The notes beneath the pieces are model-generated. The model was given only the letters and a program-made list of their open reading frames with translations. It was not told where the DNA came from and searched no databases. A stretch of 64,000 nucleotides of DNA, taken from contig NW_023602073.1 of NCBI RefSeq assembly GCF_014898055.3, positions 80,146,678 to 80,210,677 on the forward strand, read 5' to 3'. The stretch comes from Talpa occidentalis (Eukaryota > Chordata > Mammalia > Eulipotyphla > Talpidae). Below, piece by piece: positions 1 to 13,093 of this stretch; the stretch's first letter is position 1, and each line of letters opens with the position of its first letter. The translations under genes were made by a program, and so were the position numbers.

Positions 1-3000
1 ATTTCTTTAGTTACAAGTGGCTGTGTTCAAATACTTTTCAGAAAAAAATTAACATAAACATGAAACTGCATTTTCTTTCAGGATATAATTTTATTTACTA
101 TAACTTAAAATTAGAAACATTTTCCTGATTTATCAGTTTTGATTCTGGTTAGCAGGATATGTGTTTGATCTCTTTCATCATTACATAAAAATATGCAAAA
201 ATGAAGGAAAAACACTATCACATTGGAGAAATAATTAAATATTTATCCTTTCCATGCAGAACTTCTCAGTGTATATAATTAAAAAAATTGAGTTATATAC
301 AGGCCAAAGATAACTTAATGTTATCCCACAAGAGAACTGAGGATTGAATTATTGATTGCTATCTGCAGTCACACTAAACAGTGTCATCTGTTGCTCCTTC
401 TTGCTCCATCTCCAAAATTTCATCGTTTTTATAATAATTTAAAAGAAATGAGGTTGGCTATGCAAAAATAATCCTAAAATGTGGCTTCAATTGGTAAAGG
501 CAAAAAAGAATAAGATTACTATTAGAAATATATTCTGTGTGCTTTATTTTTCGTATTTCAGTTCTAACACATAAACTGCAGGATATTGCACATAATCCAC
601 AGAAATATGATTTCTATTTCCTGTAGATTACCAATAAAGCAGAGGAGAAAAGTCTTACTGAGGAGCAAGATGGCAGAATTGATATTTTTCTTTAAGTAGG
701 AAAAAGGACATAAAAGGATAATATATCAATTGTCCTTACTTTCTCCATATAATAAGAAGCACAATTGTCTACTGTGAATGATAGACTAAAAACTGGATAT
801 AGCACTTATGAAGATTCATTAAAGTTTAGAATATCGATCATGGAGAGAGTACATTGTAGCTGATCAAGGAAAACTAAATGGGTTTATGATCAAAATTGAA
901 GATTCTGCTGACGGTTGATATTGTGCCTTTATGGAAGAATCAATCCATCCATTAGGCTACATTTCTATGTGAGACAGGAACAGATGAGACAAATAGAGTT
1001 TGTCATGCGTTTAGGGTAAGGATTTGACTAAATTAAATTTATTAATTTATTTCAGTCATTTAGCAACGCAGAGTCATATGCAAAACTAAAAATAAAAAGT
1101 TATTTTACAAAATATCCATAATAGTAACCTTATACATTTAATATTTTAATAATTAACAAGTAAAACCATTTGTTAAAATACCTGCTTTTATCTATGTGTT
1201 ATGCAATTCAGTATATGTAGAAAAGTTTACAGAGTATTGAGAGATTAAATCCTATTAAATTTTTGTGAAATTCAGTTTCCCTATGAGATCATGTTCTATT
1301 TATGCAGCAAAGTTAGTTACATGTACAATTGCTATTTCAACTGAATAAAGCAAAAATATTTACAATAATATACATCAGTGAAAGGAGAGTTGGATTTTTA
1401 GTAGAGATAACCAAGAACAGATTTATTGAATAGAAGAGACATGAACCCAAAATAGATCATTTGTAGGGTTTAAATAAGTTAATGGAAGAATGGCACTAAA
1501 CTATTATTGTTCTTGTTGGGAACTAATGCAATCATTCCTATCTGTGAGTTGTTATAACTTACATGACTTCCTTTTTAATTACTAAATAAAATATAATTTC
1601 ATTGACTTATAGCAAAACATAAAAATCATTTTGATTAGCTTAATAAATCACATACAGATTAAGTCTAGTAAAAGATGAAACAAAGACAAACATTCAAACA
1701 TACAATTAAACATATTACAATGTTTTTACATTAAATGTTTTCATCTAACAAACATTTCTTGAACATATTTCATTAACTGAGTATTTTAGAATGCCCTGAA
1801 TAAGTATAAAATATAACAATATAGACAACTAAAGAATTAATTCTAATAGTTGAGATTTGAAGTATGCTGAGATTTATGCAAGATTTATGCAAACATTAAT
1901 GTTTGATTTCTAGAAATACTTTCCATTAAAAGGTAATGACTCAGTGCATACTTAGACATAAAAGTTTCCAGGTGAATGGCATGAGGGACAGCATATAGGA
2001 TTATGCTTTTAACTAAGACTAAGAGGGGAGATAGGAACAAAATTTTGAAGAACAAAGATTTTCAGTTTTGATCCAGTTGAGTTTCAAGTGGTAAGAAACC
2101 TTCAGGTAAATAAATACATCAGGTCACATGGTACAGTGGTATGAAATGCAAGCAAGAGACTTGAATTAGAGTCACAGAGCCAAGATTCATCAACACAGAT
2201 GTCAAAAGAATAGGAAACAACATGAGTTTGCACAATAAAATCTGTTAGTTTAAGAATAGAAGTGCACATAGGACAACCTTCTTTAAGAAAGAAACTTAAA
2301 AATGGAATATAGGAGTTAGAGACGTAAAGATTGTGTAGGGATTACTAGAGAAAGAGTTGGGAATGTGTGTCTTTCAAAGAACTCCACAAGTACAAATTTA
2401 TTTATGTATAAATATATGTTGCATGAATCTTTCTACACTAAAAAAAATAAATATATGTTAACAAATATTATATATATAAACATCTTAATTCCTTAGATGT
2501 AATTATGGTACTTAATGAGTATGTACAGAACTACCAAGTTTTACTAGAAAATACAGCTAATCTATTACTTAAAATGAGATTTGTAATCATATTTTTTACT
2601 GCATGATCCTAAATGTAAAATATATGTTTAAACATGGAAAAATAGATTTTCAAAATAAAATAAACAATGTTAGATTCAATCTAAAGTTGAGAAAATTATA
2701 ATGTTTTTGATTTTTGAGCACATCATAATTTACTCACTTTTTTGAAAGAAACAATTTTTTTTATTTTTATAGTTCTTATTGTCTTAAATTATAATTATGC
2801 TTGCAATGCTATAGTTTTCATTCAGAAATAAGCTTCATTGACTTAAATAGGAAGCTGATTTTTGGGAGAGGATTGAATTACCCTTAATACTCTACATACT
2901 TATTTTGTCCAGCAGGGATTTTAAAAAAAGAGGCTCACATGATAATTATTATCTACTTCCTGTTGGCAGCTGCCCTATTTCAGAAACATAGAATTTGTGA

Positions 3001-4474
3001 CGTCCCATGTGATACATTTTGTGCTTCCCTTGTTGATAGGGAAAGATAAAAGACTAAACTGACTTAAATTTAGGAAAATAATGATTCGAAGTTTAAGTAC
3101 CTATATACCAAGTTTCAGGGAAAAGCAAATAAAAACATCCAAGTTATAAATCATTCAAAAAGGGGAATTTATGATGAAAATAACAAGCCAACTTTAAGTA
3201 TAGCTTCTCTGTTGGGTGCTGCTTTATAGAACGGTTGTAATAAATCGTGCAATGAGTGAATAGAAAATAGAATTCTTTTAACTTCCTAAGGATAAACTCC
3301 TGAGACTTACTTCTCTCTGACTCTGTGCATTTATGCATGCACATCTCCTTTTTTTATTACAGATATTTTACACTGTATCGACTGCACCATACTTACCATA
3401 TCCTAGCAAACAAATTAGACACCTGTGTATGATCAGATGGATATTCCTACTCTATTTTTCATTTTAATTTGGTATATAATGTATTTGTGCAAACAGTGCC
3501 AGGGTTTCAATAAACCTGCTGTAAGAAAATCTATTACCCAGTCAACTTTGAAGAGACTTCAGAGAGCATGTTTCACATAACATACTAAGCTTAAAAAATA
3601 TAGCTAGAAATGCCATTTGTAATTTTATAAGCAACTGGAATGCTATTTAAAATGTGGTGTTTTCAGTTTTTTAGAGTTCATTTTTAGACTTTTTAGAAAT
3701 ATTCTTCCCTTTTAATCATAGTTGTTAAAGTCATCTTGTGAGATAAGTTAAGAGACAATCAAGGATATGATTGTACTTTTTTTCACTATAGGTGTAGTTT
3801 TTCACCTGCCTTTACATGAATCAGAAGCTTGTAAGTTTGTAGGCAAAAAATACTACAATTAAGCAAATAAAAGAAGTGGTAATAGAGAGCAAAAGAGGTG
3901 AAAGGAAAAAAGACACAAGAAGGGCACATAGTGGCAAAGAGATGAAGAAAATAATTTGAAATAAATGCCAAGAAAAAAAAAGATCATAATAAATTGTCTT
4001 TCAAATATATGAATTCTGGTATTAAATCATCTGGATATTTTGTGTATTTTTACTACCTAGGAAACTGGAACAGATATAAAGAGATTCAACAAAGGAAAAG
4101 AAAAGAATAATTAAAAGGGAAAAAAAAAATTGTGTTCAGACTTCTGAAATTTCCCCACAGATCTAACAAGTACTCAGTAGCTTGCTCTAGCTGACCAAGA
4201 TTAAAAATACCTTGAAAAGTAAGCCTTTTAGCTTATGCAGTGCCTTGGATTTAGAAAATTATAACAATCTTGCAACTTTTTCATTTATAGAAAATTTAAC
4301 TAAGTAAACCGGAATGATTGTTTTCTAAAGGCAAAGTATTTTCAAATTAATTTGTTTCAAAATTTAGTCAAAAAGTTATTTTGTGTTAACTAAAGTAGAA
4401 TGTAAATAAAACATCAAGGTAGAAGTCTTTCTGTGAGAATGTTCCATATCAAAAAGTCTAGAAACAATAACCTT
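1..4474. other. No gene recognised; AT-rich unique or heavily decayed DNA
   Basis: Only short chance reading frames (under about 70 codons) occur and none has a recognisable domain. There is no CpG-rich stretch, promoter-like block or recent SINE. The part around 2010-2300 may be a very old interspersed repeat, because its wording resembles the distal part of the ancient repeat suggested at 46.14 kb, but I cannot align it with confidence. Confidence 0.5.
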
Positions 4475-5125
4475 TTGTAAGAATATGGAGAAAAAGAAAA
4501 CTTTTTACACTGTTGGTAAGAATGTAGACTGGCTTAGGCCCTGTGATTACATCATGAAGATGTTTCAAAATATTAAAAATTTATTTAACACACAACCCAG
4601 CAATTCCACTCCTAGATTCTATCTGACAAATGCAAAAACTAATTACAAAAGATATATGCACTCCTGTGTTCAATGTAGTGCTATTTACAATAACTCTGTT
4701 ATGGTAAAAAGCTAAGGGAACAATGACAGATGAGTGGATAAAGAATATACTACTCAGCTATTAAAAAAAAAGATTAATTCTTATCATTTACTACAACACA
4801 GATAGAAATGGAGGGACTAATGCTGAGTGGAAAAAAAGACAAATATTGTGTGGTTTCATTTACATGGAGTATGCAAAGAAACAAAAGAAAGTGTCAGTCA
4901 AAACCACACCAACAACAAACTCAAAAAGCATGACTGTAGAATTAAGATACCAGAGTGAAAGTGAAAGGATGGAGAGCAAAATGTGGAGGGGGCACAATGG
5001 ACTAGGGTGGAGGTCTATGGGTGCCTTGGTGGGGTGTGATGTGGTGACATACACCTGAAGAGGTGTGATCCAATACCTCTCAATCATATACAGAGTTGTA
5101 AACCAAGGTTACCTTAATAAAATAC
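4475..5125 (+). mobile_element. L1 fragment, 3' end of ORF2 plus 3' UTR
   Basis: The stretch reads as the typical end of a mammalian L1 in sense orientation. It opens with a counterpart of 'TGTGGAGAAAAAGGAACCCT', has the 'CCCAGCAATTCCACTCCTA' segment (CPAIPLL region of ORF2), then the 'GAGTGGATAAAGAA' and 'ACAACATGGAT'-like segments. It finishes in a purine-rich 3' UTR and an A-rich tail near 5105-5140. Frames are broken by many stops, so it cannot encode an active reverse transcriptase. Confidence 0.8.
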
Positions 5126-5184
5126 TAAAAAAAAATCAAAGTCTGTTCATCCTCAAAATAGTGGACATGAAAGCATAGCATACC

Positions 5185-5262
5185 AGAGACTGTACCCAGT
5201 GCTTGTATAAATTAAAATAAATAAATAAATAAACAAACAAATAAATCTTAAAAAAAATTAAA
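5185..5262 (+). mobile_element. SINE type A, 3' end only (5'-truncated)
   Basis: Only the last part of the SINE is present: GACTGTACCCAGTGCTTGTA followed by an expanded (AAAT/AAAC)n tail and ATCTTAAAA. Head and body are missing. It lies just downstream of the L1 tail, so it may be a 5'-truncated insertion or the remnant of a deletion. Confidence 0.75.
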
Positions 5263-5417
5263 ACAAAACAATATGCAGGATTTTGTTTTCCTTAATGATA
5301 TTTATAAGAAGCAAAAGAAAATGAGATTTTCATGGTTAATTTTAAGTGCTACTTCACAAAACTAGATTTAACTTTGTACCCTCTGTCAGCAGAACGCACA
5401 GCAAGTGACGTAAATAA

Positions 5418-5582
5418 AGTGATGGACTAAGAATCAGGAGACTGTGTTGTTCACCTGGGTACTGTCACTAGCTGTCTGTCCAAGAGTATCTCGGTGTCTC
5501 TGGACTTGGGTTTTTCCCATTTGTAAAGTAAGCAGTTGTTGATCTCTAAAGCCCTTTGCAGTACTAAATATACACATAGATG
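5418..5582 (+). mobile_element. MIR element (ancient tRNA-derived SINE)
   Basis: The order of motifs is that of MIR: a 'GACTAAGAATCAGGAGAC' segment, a 'CACTAGCTGTCTGTCC' counterpart of the conserved CACTTACTAGCTGTGTGACC core, then 'TTTTTCCCATTTGTAAAGTA' matching the TTTCCTCATCTGTAAAATG region. It is diverged, as expected for a pre-eutherian repeat. Confidence 0.75.
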
Positions 5583-5599
5583 TACGTTATATGCACTTT

Positions 5600-6770
5600 C
5601 ATGCATATATACACACGTAGCATTCTCTTTTCTAGCAAATAGATTTATACTGACCTATCCATGTGCACTTTCTGTTCTTTTGTGTGTACTGCTATGCTCC
5701 AGTAACCTTGACTGGCAGTGTTTACAGGTATAGTCTGTGCAATAGAGTAACTTAAAGTGATTCATTTGAGAATCAAAATCGCCACCATTGTCAATTAGCA
5801 AAGGCCCCAATCAATGAAGTACCTTGCTGCTACTGTGATGCCAATGACTAATTGGGAATATGTTTCATGGGGATCTATTTACCAAGAATGCACTGTATAC
5901 ACAGTGAGGTAGTCAATTACAATTTCGGTAGCAATTGGATAAGATATATTCTCTTGGGAGCAAAATTACAACTTACTTTGCTTTAAAAAGCAGTTTAAAA
6001 ACTGAATCTTTATGATAAAGATAGGAAAGCTAGGAAAAATAGTAAATTAAGGTGATTATAAATCATCAGTCATGAAGTTAATAGTACTTTTGAGAGCAAA
6101 AGTGATAGGCATAAATATACTTAGATTTTAAGAGCTACCTAATAAATAGCAGTCAATGGTGAGAGGAGAAAATAGAAATATATATGTAAATATATAAAGA
6201 ATATAAAAATATATATAAGTAAATATATGTAATTATAAATGTAATTATCATTCTAATATTCTTAGAGTTTAATAATTCTATGAATAAACAATAGCTGAGG
6301 ATGAGAAGAGATAAAAATTAGAACTGCTTACATATAAATATATTTTATATATAAGACTCATATGTGTATATATACACAGATATATATATATATATATACA
6401 TACACACATATATGTACATATATAGGAAGAGAGAACTGGGGTTAGTATTAGTGTCATATTTATTGTATTAACTGTGATTCCAAATCTTTATTCAGTCTCA
6501 TCCCAAAATCACTGATATGTCTATGGAGTGATAACTTCTGAAAATGTTAACATATTGTGGTTAAATTGTAATAAATGAGTTCAACTTGTACTTTGTTAAA
6601 CTAAAAACAAAATGCTGTGTGACATGTATACTTTGTTATATTTTGAAGTAACATTGCATTATAAAACTATGTATGTTTCAATTGTGCATCTTTATAAATT
6701 AATGCAGGTATACAGTATATTAAAATCACCACTAAGTCTGATTCTATCTTTCATCATGCAATTGGCCCCT
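5600..6770. other. No gene seen; AT-rich with TA microsatellites
   Basis: Nothing coding is visible. AT microsatellites lie at about 6176-6240 (irregular TATA/TAAATA) and about 6355-6422 (TATATA/CACATA). The rest looks like ordinary non-coding sequence. Confidence 0.5.
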
Positions 6771-6832
6771 TTTCCAGAATGATCAAATTCCTTCCATTGT
6801 GGCAAATACTACTTTTTTCTATTTTATTTTTA

Positions 6833-7105
6833 CTTTTTTTTAAGATTTATTTATTTGTTTATACAAGCAGTGGGTATAGTCAGAAGCACGGGAGGGTGAG
6901 AGAATTCACCAGAGACAGAGCAGGGAACAGAACAGGCAGACTGACTGAAGTACACTGCTGAGGGGAGCAGTGGGCAAGTCAGGAGACCTCTGCTGTGCCA
7001 TGTGGGTAGCTCCCTGGTCAGCCGGGGGATCGAACTTGTGCTGCAGAGGCTGCGGACAGCCTCATAGGTTGCGTTTTAAGCCCTTGAGCCACTGGAGAGG
7101 CCCCT
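6833..7105 (-). mobile_element. SINE type A inserted into L1
   Basis: A full-length reverse-oriented copy runs from the T-rich tail at 6833 through TATACAAGCAGTGGGTATAG to the head end GAGAGGCCCC at 7104. The flanking TACTTTTTT-type sequence on both sides is compatible with a short TSD. Since it splits the antisense L1, it is younger than that L1. Confidence 0.85.
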
Positions 7106-8052
7106 ACTTTTTTTTTATTTTTGTTAATTTAGTTCATTTATATATTTTTTTTCTCTATGTACCACATATGAATGAATATATATGGTGTTTTTCTCCATCT
7201 GACCTACTTCATTAAGCATAATTCCCTCTCAGAAATTTTTTGTTTCACATCACAGAATTTTATCCCTTTTTTAAAAATAAGTGAGTAGTATTCTATTGGT
7301 TATATATACCACATCTTCTTTATCCAGTCAACCATTGATTGGCACTTTGATTTTTTCTACTTCTTGGCCATTTTGATATTACTGCAATAAACACTGGAGT
7401 GGATGTATTTTCAAATTATTGTTTTTGTATTCCTTAGTTAAATAACCAAATGCAGGATAATTGGATCATAGAGAATTTCTCTTCCTAATTCTTGAGGAAT
7501 CTCCATACTTCTTTCCATAACGAGACCAGCAATTTACAACTCACCAAATAGTGTACAAGCATTCTTCTCTCTCCATATTCTCTTAAAGACTTGCTCTTTC
7601 TTGTCTTTTGAATAATAGCCACTGTAAGTGACATTTTGATTTTTACATCCCTAATAATAAGAGTGATGGACATCTTTCCATGGGCCTTTTGGCCATCTGT
7701 ATGTCTTCTTTGGGAAAGTGACTATTCAAATCCTCTGCCCATTTTTTGATAAGGTTTTTTGTTGTTGAGTTGTATGTTCTTTATGTACTTTGAATATTAA
7801 CCCTTTGTTGGATGTATAATTTGCAAATATCTTCTCCTATCCCTATCTTTTCATTTTAATGCAAGTTTCTTCTACTGTACAGAGGTTTTCTTAGTTTGAT
7901 GTAGTCCCTTATATTTATTATTACTTTTTTCCCCTTCCACTGGAGCTAAGTCCACGAACACATCTCAGTGGCTGATATTGCCTAGTTTCCCAACATCATC
8001 TTTTAAAGAGACATTCCTTCCTCCATTGTATGCTCTCGTTTCCTTATGGGAA

Positions 8053-8094
<42 letters not shown>

Positions 8095-8165
8095 TTTATA
8101 CATATATATAGAAAAGGTTTTATATATATATATATAAAAGGTTTTATTTATTTATTTTATTTATA
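8053..8165. repeat. (TA)n microsatellite with AAGGTTTTAT repeats
   Basis: An uninterrupted run of about 20 TA dinucleotides (roughly 8053-8093) is followed by three AAGGTTTTAT blocks separated by TATA/TTTA spacers. In intact L1 the GGTTTTATTTCTGG motif occurs once at this place, so the block appears to be a local expansion inside the L1 fragment. Confidence 0.8.
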
Positions 8166-8684
8166 TATAAGGTTTTATTTCTGGACTCAATTCTGTTCTA
8201 TTGATCTCTGTGTCTATTTTGATGATTATTGCTTTGTAGTATAGTTTGAAGTTTGGAAGTTTGACACCTCCATTTTTGTTCTTTTTTCTCATGATTGATT
8301 TTGCTATCTGAGGTCTTTTGTAGTGCTAAATAAATTTCACAATTTTGTTCTATTTCTTTGAAGAATGCTGTGTATTAAAAAATGTCCTTTCATATTACCT
8401 GTAATATACTATAAATATTGACCAATTTATCTAAGATATATTAGGAGAACAAAGGTATGATTATGAACAAGCAATGTGATCTTAATTTTGTTCTGTAGTT
8501 ATACAAAATTTAATACTAATGCTTTCAAGAGCTCTTTTTCAAAAAAAACATTATTTTTTTAAAAAAAAAAGTCTTTATGAAAGAATTCAATAATGAAACT
8601 TCCAGTTACTAATCAGGATTGATAGACTAGTCATGTTTTGTAAATGGCATAGAATTGAAATGTGCACATATAGGAGACTGAACA

Positions 8685-8965
8685 GACCATATAGTCCAGT
8701 TTTTCACAAGTTATCGTCTGTGAATCAAAGCAAAGCTTCCTTTTTCTCTACTTTTTTTTCTACTTCTCACCTAGTATCATTGTAATATAATTTAAAACAA
8801 TTACCACTCCAAAGAACAATTTGACTTAAAAAGTAGTGACTCAGCCCAACCCTATTACATATGAATTCACTGAAATCTGGAGAGTTGAAGGGACTTTCCA
8901 TAATCAAACAGTTCATTAGTAGCAGAGTCAGAACCAAGGTCTTTTGACTTCAAATGTTGCAATTA
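8685..8965 (-). mobile_element. MIR-like ancient SINE, antisense
   Basis: Segments 'ACCATATAGTCCAG', 'GAATTCACTGAAATCTGGAG', 'GAAGGGACTTTCCATAATCA' and 'AGCAGAGTCAGAACCAAGGT' follow the order of the antisense MIR consensus (AAACTGAGGCCCAGAGAGG, then CACACAGCTAGTAAGTGGCAG, then AGGATTCGAACCCAGGTC). Divergence is high, so the family assignment is tentative. Confidence 0.5.
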
Positions 8966-8969
8966 TCTT

Positions 8970-11545
8970 TTAGCCTTCAGACATTTATCTTTTAGCCTTT
9001 GTATAGGCTAAAATCAAGACCAATTATTTTAAATATGATTTTCCTTTGGTATTCAAAATCTTGAGTTTATTCAGGAAATTAAAATTCACATAATTTTTAT
9101 GGAAATTAGGTTCTTGTTCAGAGGATGAAATTAGCCAAGTGAAAAAGAAGTTAGTGTTTTGAACAATTTCAATAGGAGCCGATCCAGTAGTTTAGAAACC
9201 TTCGCTGGACACATGTGGTGTTGCTAAAATGACAGCTCCAGGTGTTGCTATCCATCGGAGCTCAAGTGGATATGTGAACTGGATCACATAAAAAAAGAGT
9301 CTCTGTATATTTCCTTGCCCAAACTCCCAAGAAATGCTTTTAATACTTCCTAACTTATAAGCACCACAATCTTTACTAAACTTTAAAAAGGCAAATGACA
9401 ATCGGCAGAGTCTTTGTCATCCCCAAAGCCAATATACAGGAACAATTAATGGCGACATAAAAGCTTATTAAGGAAGTAGGTATATGGGTAATAGGGCTTC
9501 TAAATTTCCAGCAGGTTAGGTTCTTATAAAGGTTCACAATTTGAAGAGACAGAGAGAAGCCTGATTTTAAATGGAAAAGCTAAATTGACAAAGCCAATAC
9601 ACCAGATTTGACAAAGAAACCTTGGTTAACTCCCATGATGTATTTCATGTTGGCCTTTGGCAAATTTAGCATAATCTAGAGTCTGCCTCAGTGCCTCTCA
9701 AAATGTGTATCCAGAAATGTTGCCATATACAGAGTGAAACCATACAAAATACATTTAATTAGATCATTTTAGACTAAAATTTCTGCCTTTTGTAGGAGAT
9801 CAATAAGAAACTAAATGTAATTAGATACTAACTTTATGGAAATACTATGCATGTGATAATATATACTTAACTTTTTAACACTTCATTTTCAAATAATCTT
9901 AAAAATTATAAGAGATAGAGTGAAATTTTAATGGCATCAGGGCAAATGAGCCTGGCACTTCTATTTTTTCATAAGGAACATTATTAGCAATGTGACTAGA
10001 ATGGCCATAAGTCTGATGGCACATCCTGAGAAGGATGTGCCAATTTTTGCCACTGTGACACCCATTCTGTTATTAAACCAATCCATTCATAAATGGCCAA
10101 TTCTCAGCTTGACATGCTGTATGACATTTGGATTGTCTCCATGTTCAGCCTTTGAGTTGATTCATACTTTAACCCCATGTAGATAGAAGGTTGTAAATAA
10201 AAATTGAAAGATGTATTTTCCTAAACCCTCTTTGTATGAACATTGGAGCGAAAACTGCACTGTTTGTAACTTAACTAAGAGAATACAATAGTAGGAATGA
10301 GAAATTTCTCCTGACCTTGCTCCCAAAAGAACTCTATTGGGAGATAGCAGTTTTCAGAATTGTCAGAGGCATATAAAAGTATACTGACATTTGGCAGGGG
10401 GCTAGAAATTGTGGTAACAAGGAAGATATTGTAGTTGAGCTTATTTTTTTAGGGATGACAGATGAGAATTCTTTATGAGTAGGTGAAATAAATCCCCTGT
10501 TGATCCTGGAAGTACTTTGAGAATATTGTGTTGAGGGTAAACATAAAAAAAGTAAGGTCATGGCCCCTAAAATATAGGTTATTGTTGGCAATAAAACACA
10601 TTTCTATCTGTTCCTTATTAAAGAGTAGGGAAAATTGATATTCAAAGAAGTTAATTTTCAAAGGAAAACTACCTCTTCCTCTATCAAATGCTTGTGACAT
10701 TTTACAATTCCCAGACTGAGATGACAGCATGTTTTGCAGTCCCAACCACCCAACACTCCAAGCCCTAAAGCATCTACTATTGATCAGTTCATGTGAGCAT
10801 AAGAATGTAAAGCTATGTATGAGATCTAGCAGAAAAGTATGAACTGCAACACCTTGGTCACTCTGGGATTTAAGACTAAGGAACCATCTCCCAGAGTTAT
10901 TTATCCACTAGGGTTAAACGTGCCATCCTGGAACTGCTTACTAGGTGATCAAATAATCAGTAAATATTAATTGCTGGAGAAAATGAAGAACTTCTAATTT
11001 CTGAACAGGTAGCACATTCCTTGATACTCTTGGAGCGACTAAAATAATTAAAATTACTTATACAATCCAGCACCTATTTGAACTATTTTAATTATTTCAG
11101 GGGAATACTAAATCCATTCAATGATAATAATGGAAAAAAAATCCTGAATCTAGTTAAAAACTTATTTTCTACTTGAGTATTATACTCAAGAAATAATCAA
11201 CCTCTGCTTTGCTGCCCCTTTAATTTTCATATACCTTAAAGACCCTGTGTAAAAACACATTTACATGTCCTTCAGAACACTGCACATTTGTCACTAGTAG
11301 AATACTATAGTTTTCTGAGTATGACCTTGAGAACCTAAATCTAAAATTATTAAGATGCACTTATATTTATACCTGAAACTGTGCTAGTTGAACTTGTTAC
11401 AGCATTAAATTGAATCATGAAAATTAATGATATATAAGGAAGAAAATTAGAGCTTTCATATAAAAATGTTTTGAATGTGATAAGTGAGTTGTTAAAAAAT
11501 ATAATGAATAAGCAGAAATAAAATTTTTTCCACTTCATTTTTTTC
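8970..11545. other. No gene or clear repeat recognised
   Basis: About 2.6 kb of AT-rich sequence with only short chance frames on both strands. None has recognisable protein features. No recent SINE is present, which makes it one of the longer SINE-free stretches here. Confidence 0.5.
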
Positions 11546-11548
11546 CTT

Positions 11549-12074
11549 TTTTAAAGATTTATTTATTTATGCATAAAAGAACTGGGGTACAGGGCCTCCC
11601 CTGGTGGTGCAGCGGTTGAGCGCTGGGCTGCGAGGCTGCCTGCAGCCTCTGCAGCGCCGGTTCAGTCCCTGACCACCAGCAAGGGTCCCACATGGCGCGA
11701 CAGACCTCTCCTGCTGCCGCTGCTTCCCTCAGTAGTGTATTTCATTGCTCTGCCTGTTCTGTTCCCCGCTCTCGCTCTGGTGAATTCTCTCACCCTTCCG
11801 CGCTTCTGACTGTACCCAGCGCTTGTATAAATAAATAAATAAATCTTTAAAAAAAAAGAACTGGGGTACAGGCCAGAGTGGGTGAGAGGATTCACCAGAG
11901 ACAGAGTGGCGAACAGAACAGGCAGACCAACTGAAACACACTGCTGAGGGGAGCAGCGAGCGAGACAGGAGAGGTCTGCTGGGTAGCTCCCCGCTGGGGC
12001 TCGAACTTGTGCTGCAGTGGTTGTGGCAAACTTCATAGGTTTTGTCTTAACCCCTTGCACCACCAGGGAGGCCC
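11549..12074 (-). mobile_element. SINE type B split by a type A SINE
   Basis: The outer reverse copy starts with its tail (TTAAAGATTTATTTATTTAT, 11551-11570). It is interrupted at about 11592 by a plus-strand SINE, resumes at about 11872 with GCCAGAGTGGGTGAGAGG, and ends at the head with CACCAGGGAGGCCC (12061-12074). The split piece supplies the TSD of the inner element. Confidence 0.9.
11593..11853 (+). mobile_element. SINE type A nested in a type B SINE
   Basis: This is a full-length copy with A box TGGTGCAGCGG, a B box GGTTCAGTCCC (one base off), a body and the tail ATAAATAAATAAATCTTTAA. An 18 bp TSD (AAAAGAACTGGGGTACAG at 11575-11592 and 11854-11871) is cut from the host type B SINE. That proves the order of insertion. 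Confidence 0.95.
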
Positions 12075-12240
12075 AGAAATAAAAAGTTTTAATGAAAAAT
12101 AATTAAAGCTATTTTGCATTCATTTTTGTAAGTTTATTTTCTAGACATTGCAACTTAAAATCATAGATTTCCTTTGTGAAAGTTTCACATTTTTGTAAGA
12201 AAGGTAATAATAGAATCCCCTTCTCAAGTAAACTATTTTC

Positions 12241-12402
12241 TTTAAAAAAAAAAAAAAGATTTATTTATTTATTTATGCATGCAAGAACTGGGGAACAGGC
12301 CAGAGGTTTGGGGAGTGAGAGAATTCACCAGAGACAGTGTGGGAAACACTGCTGAGGGGAGCAGCGGATGAAATGGGAGAGGTCTGCTGCATCATGTGGG
12401 TA
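12241..12402 (-). mobile_element. SINE type B, 5'-truncated (head missing)
   Basis: A reverse copy with a tail (AAGATTTATTTATTTATTTA) and body stops at GCATCATGTGGGTAAA near 12402, just inside the head. A 15 bp stretch usually present (AACAGGCAGACTGAC region) is deleted. Either reverse transcription ended early or the head was later lost. Confidence 0.8.
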
Positions 12403-12633
12403 AATTTTATTTCATATACTGAAAATGTTGAAGCTCAATTGTAAAGAACATGGAAATGTTTAGACTCATTTAACTTATGGAAATTATTAAATAAGCAGAT
12501 GATTAATTCCCAGTATGATATCCTATTTGATTTTCTTTTCAGTGTAAGATGATTTTGAAGGATGATAATAGATGATTTTATCATTATGTAGCTTTAAGCA
12601 TAGAGAAATAATGGTTAGTAAAAAGCAACTGAA

Positions 12634-12902
12634 GGGCCTCCCCTGGTGGCTCAGCGGTTGAGTGCTGGGCTGCGAAGCTGCCCGCAGCCTCTGCAGCATT
12701 GGTTCAATCCCTGGCTGCTGGCGAGGATCCCACATGGCGCGCAGACCTCTCCTGCCGTGCCCGCTCCTCCCCTCAGCAGTGTATTTCTTCATCAGTCTGC
12801 CTGTTCTGTTCCCCACTCTGGCTCTGGTGAATTCTCTCACCCTTCTGCGCTTCTGACTGTACCCAGTGCTTTTATAAATAAATAAATAAATCTTAAAAAA
12901 AA
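12634..12902 (+). mobile_element. SINE type A, full length
   Basis: The head begins at GGGCCTCCCCTGGTGGC and the tail ends in a run of A. A 14 bp TSD, AAAAAGCAACTGAA, is seen at 12620-12633 and 12903-12916. Open frames on both strands across this element (up to 180 codons on the minus strand, 12523-13065) are by-products of the SINE and its flanks. Confidence 0.95.
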
Positions 12903-13093
12903 AAAAAGCAACTGAAAAACAGTCAGTGATGCAGTAAGTGAAAAATACAAGGACTAAACAAACGCCTGTTTTAAGATTCAGTAGCCTATTTTGAGATTCA
13001 GGAGTAAATGAAGAATTTTTGTAATGATGAGTTGTAAATGACATTGTAAATAAAGTGGAAACCAATTTTGGTTATATGTAGTTCTTATTTTTT

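Larger units (their letters stand above)
6775..8375 (-). mobile_element. L1 ORF2/3' fragment, antisense, interrupted by a SINE
   Basis: Read on the plus strand this is the familiar antisense of L1 ORF2. Landmarks are 'GTAGTATTCTATTGGTTATA', 'ACCACATCTTCTTTATCCA', 'GAGGAATCTCCATACT', 'TTGGCCATCTGTATGTCTTC', 'CTCTGCCCATTTTTTGAT', 'AGTTTGATGTAGTCCC' and 'GGTTTTATTTCTGGACTC'. A type A SINE sits at about 6833-7105, and a (TA)n expansion with duplicated AAGGTTTTAT units breaks it at 8053-8165. The reading frame is destroyed. Confidence 0.85.

Noticed and set aside
12523..13065. A 180-codon minus-strand open frame, the longest in the window
   Set aside because: It crosses a type A SINE and its flanks. 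The peptide is the translation of the antisense SINE (RVREFTRARVGNRTG-type wording that recurs at every such copy), so it is not a gene.
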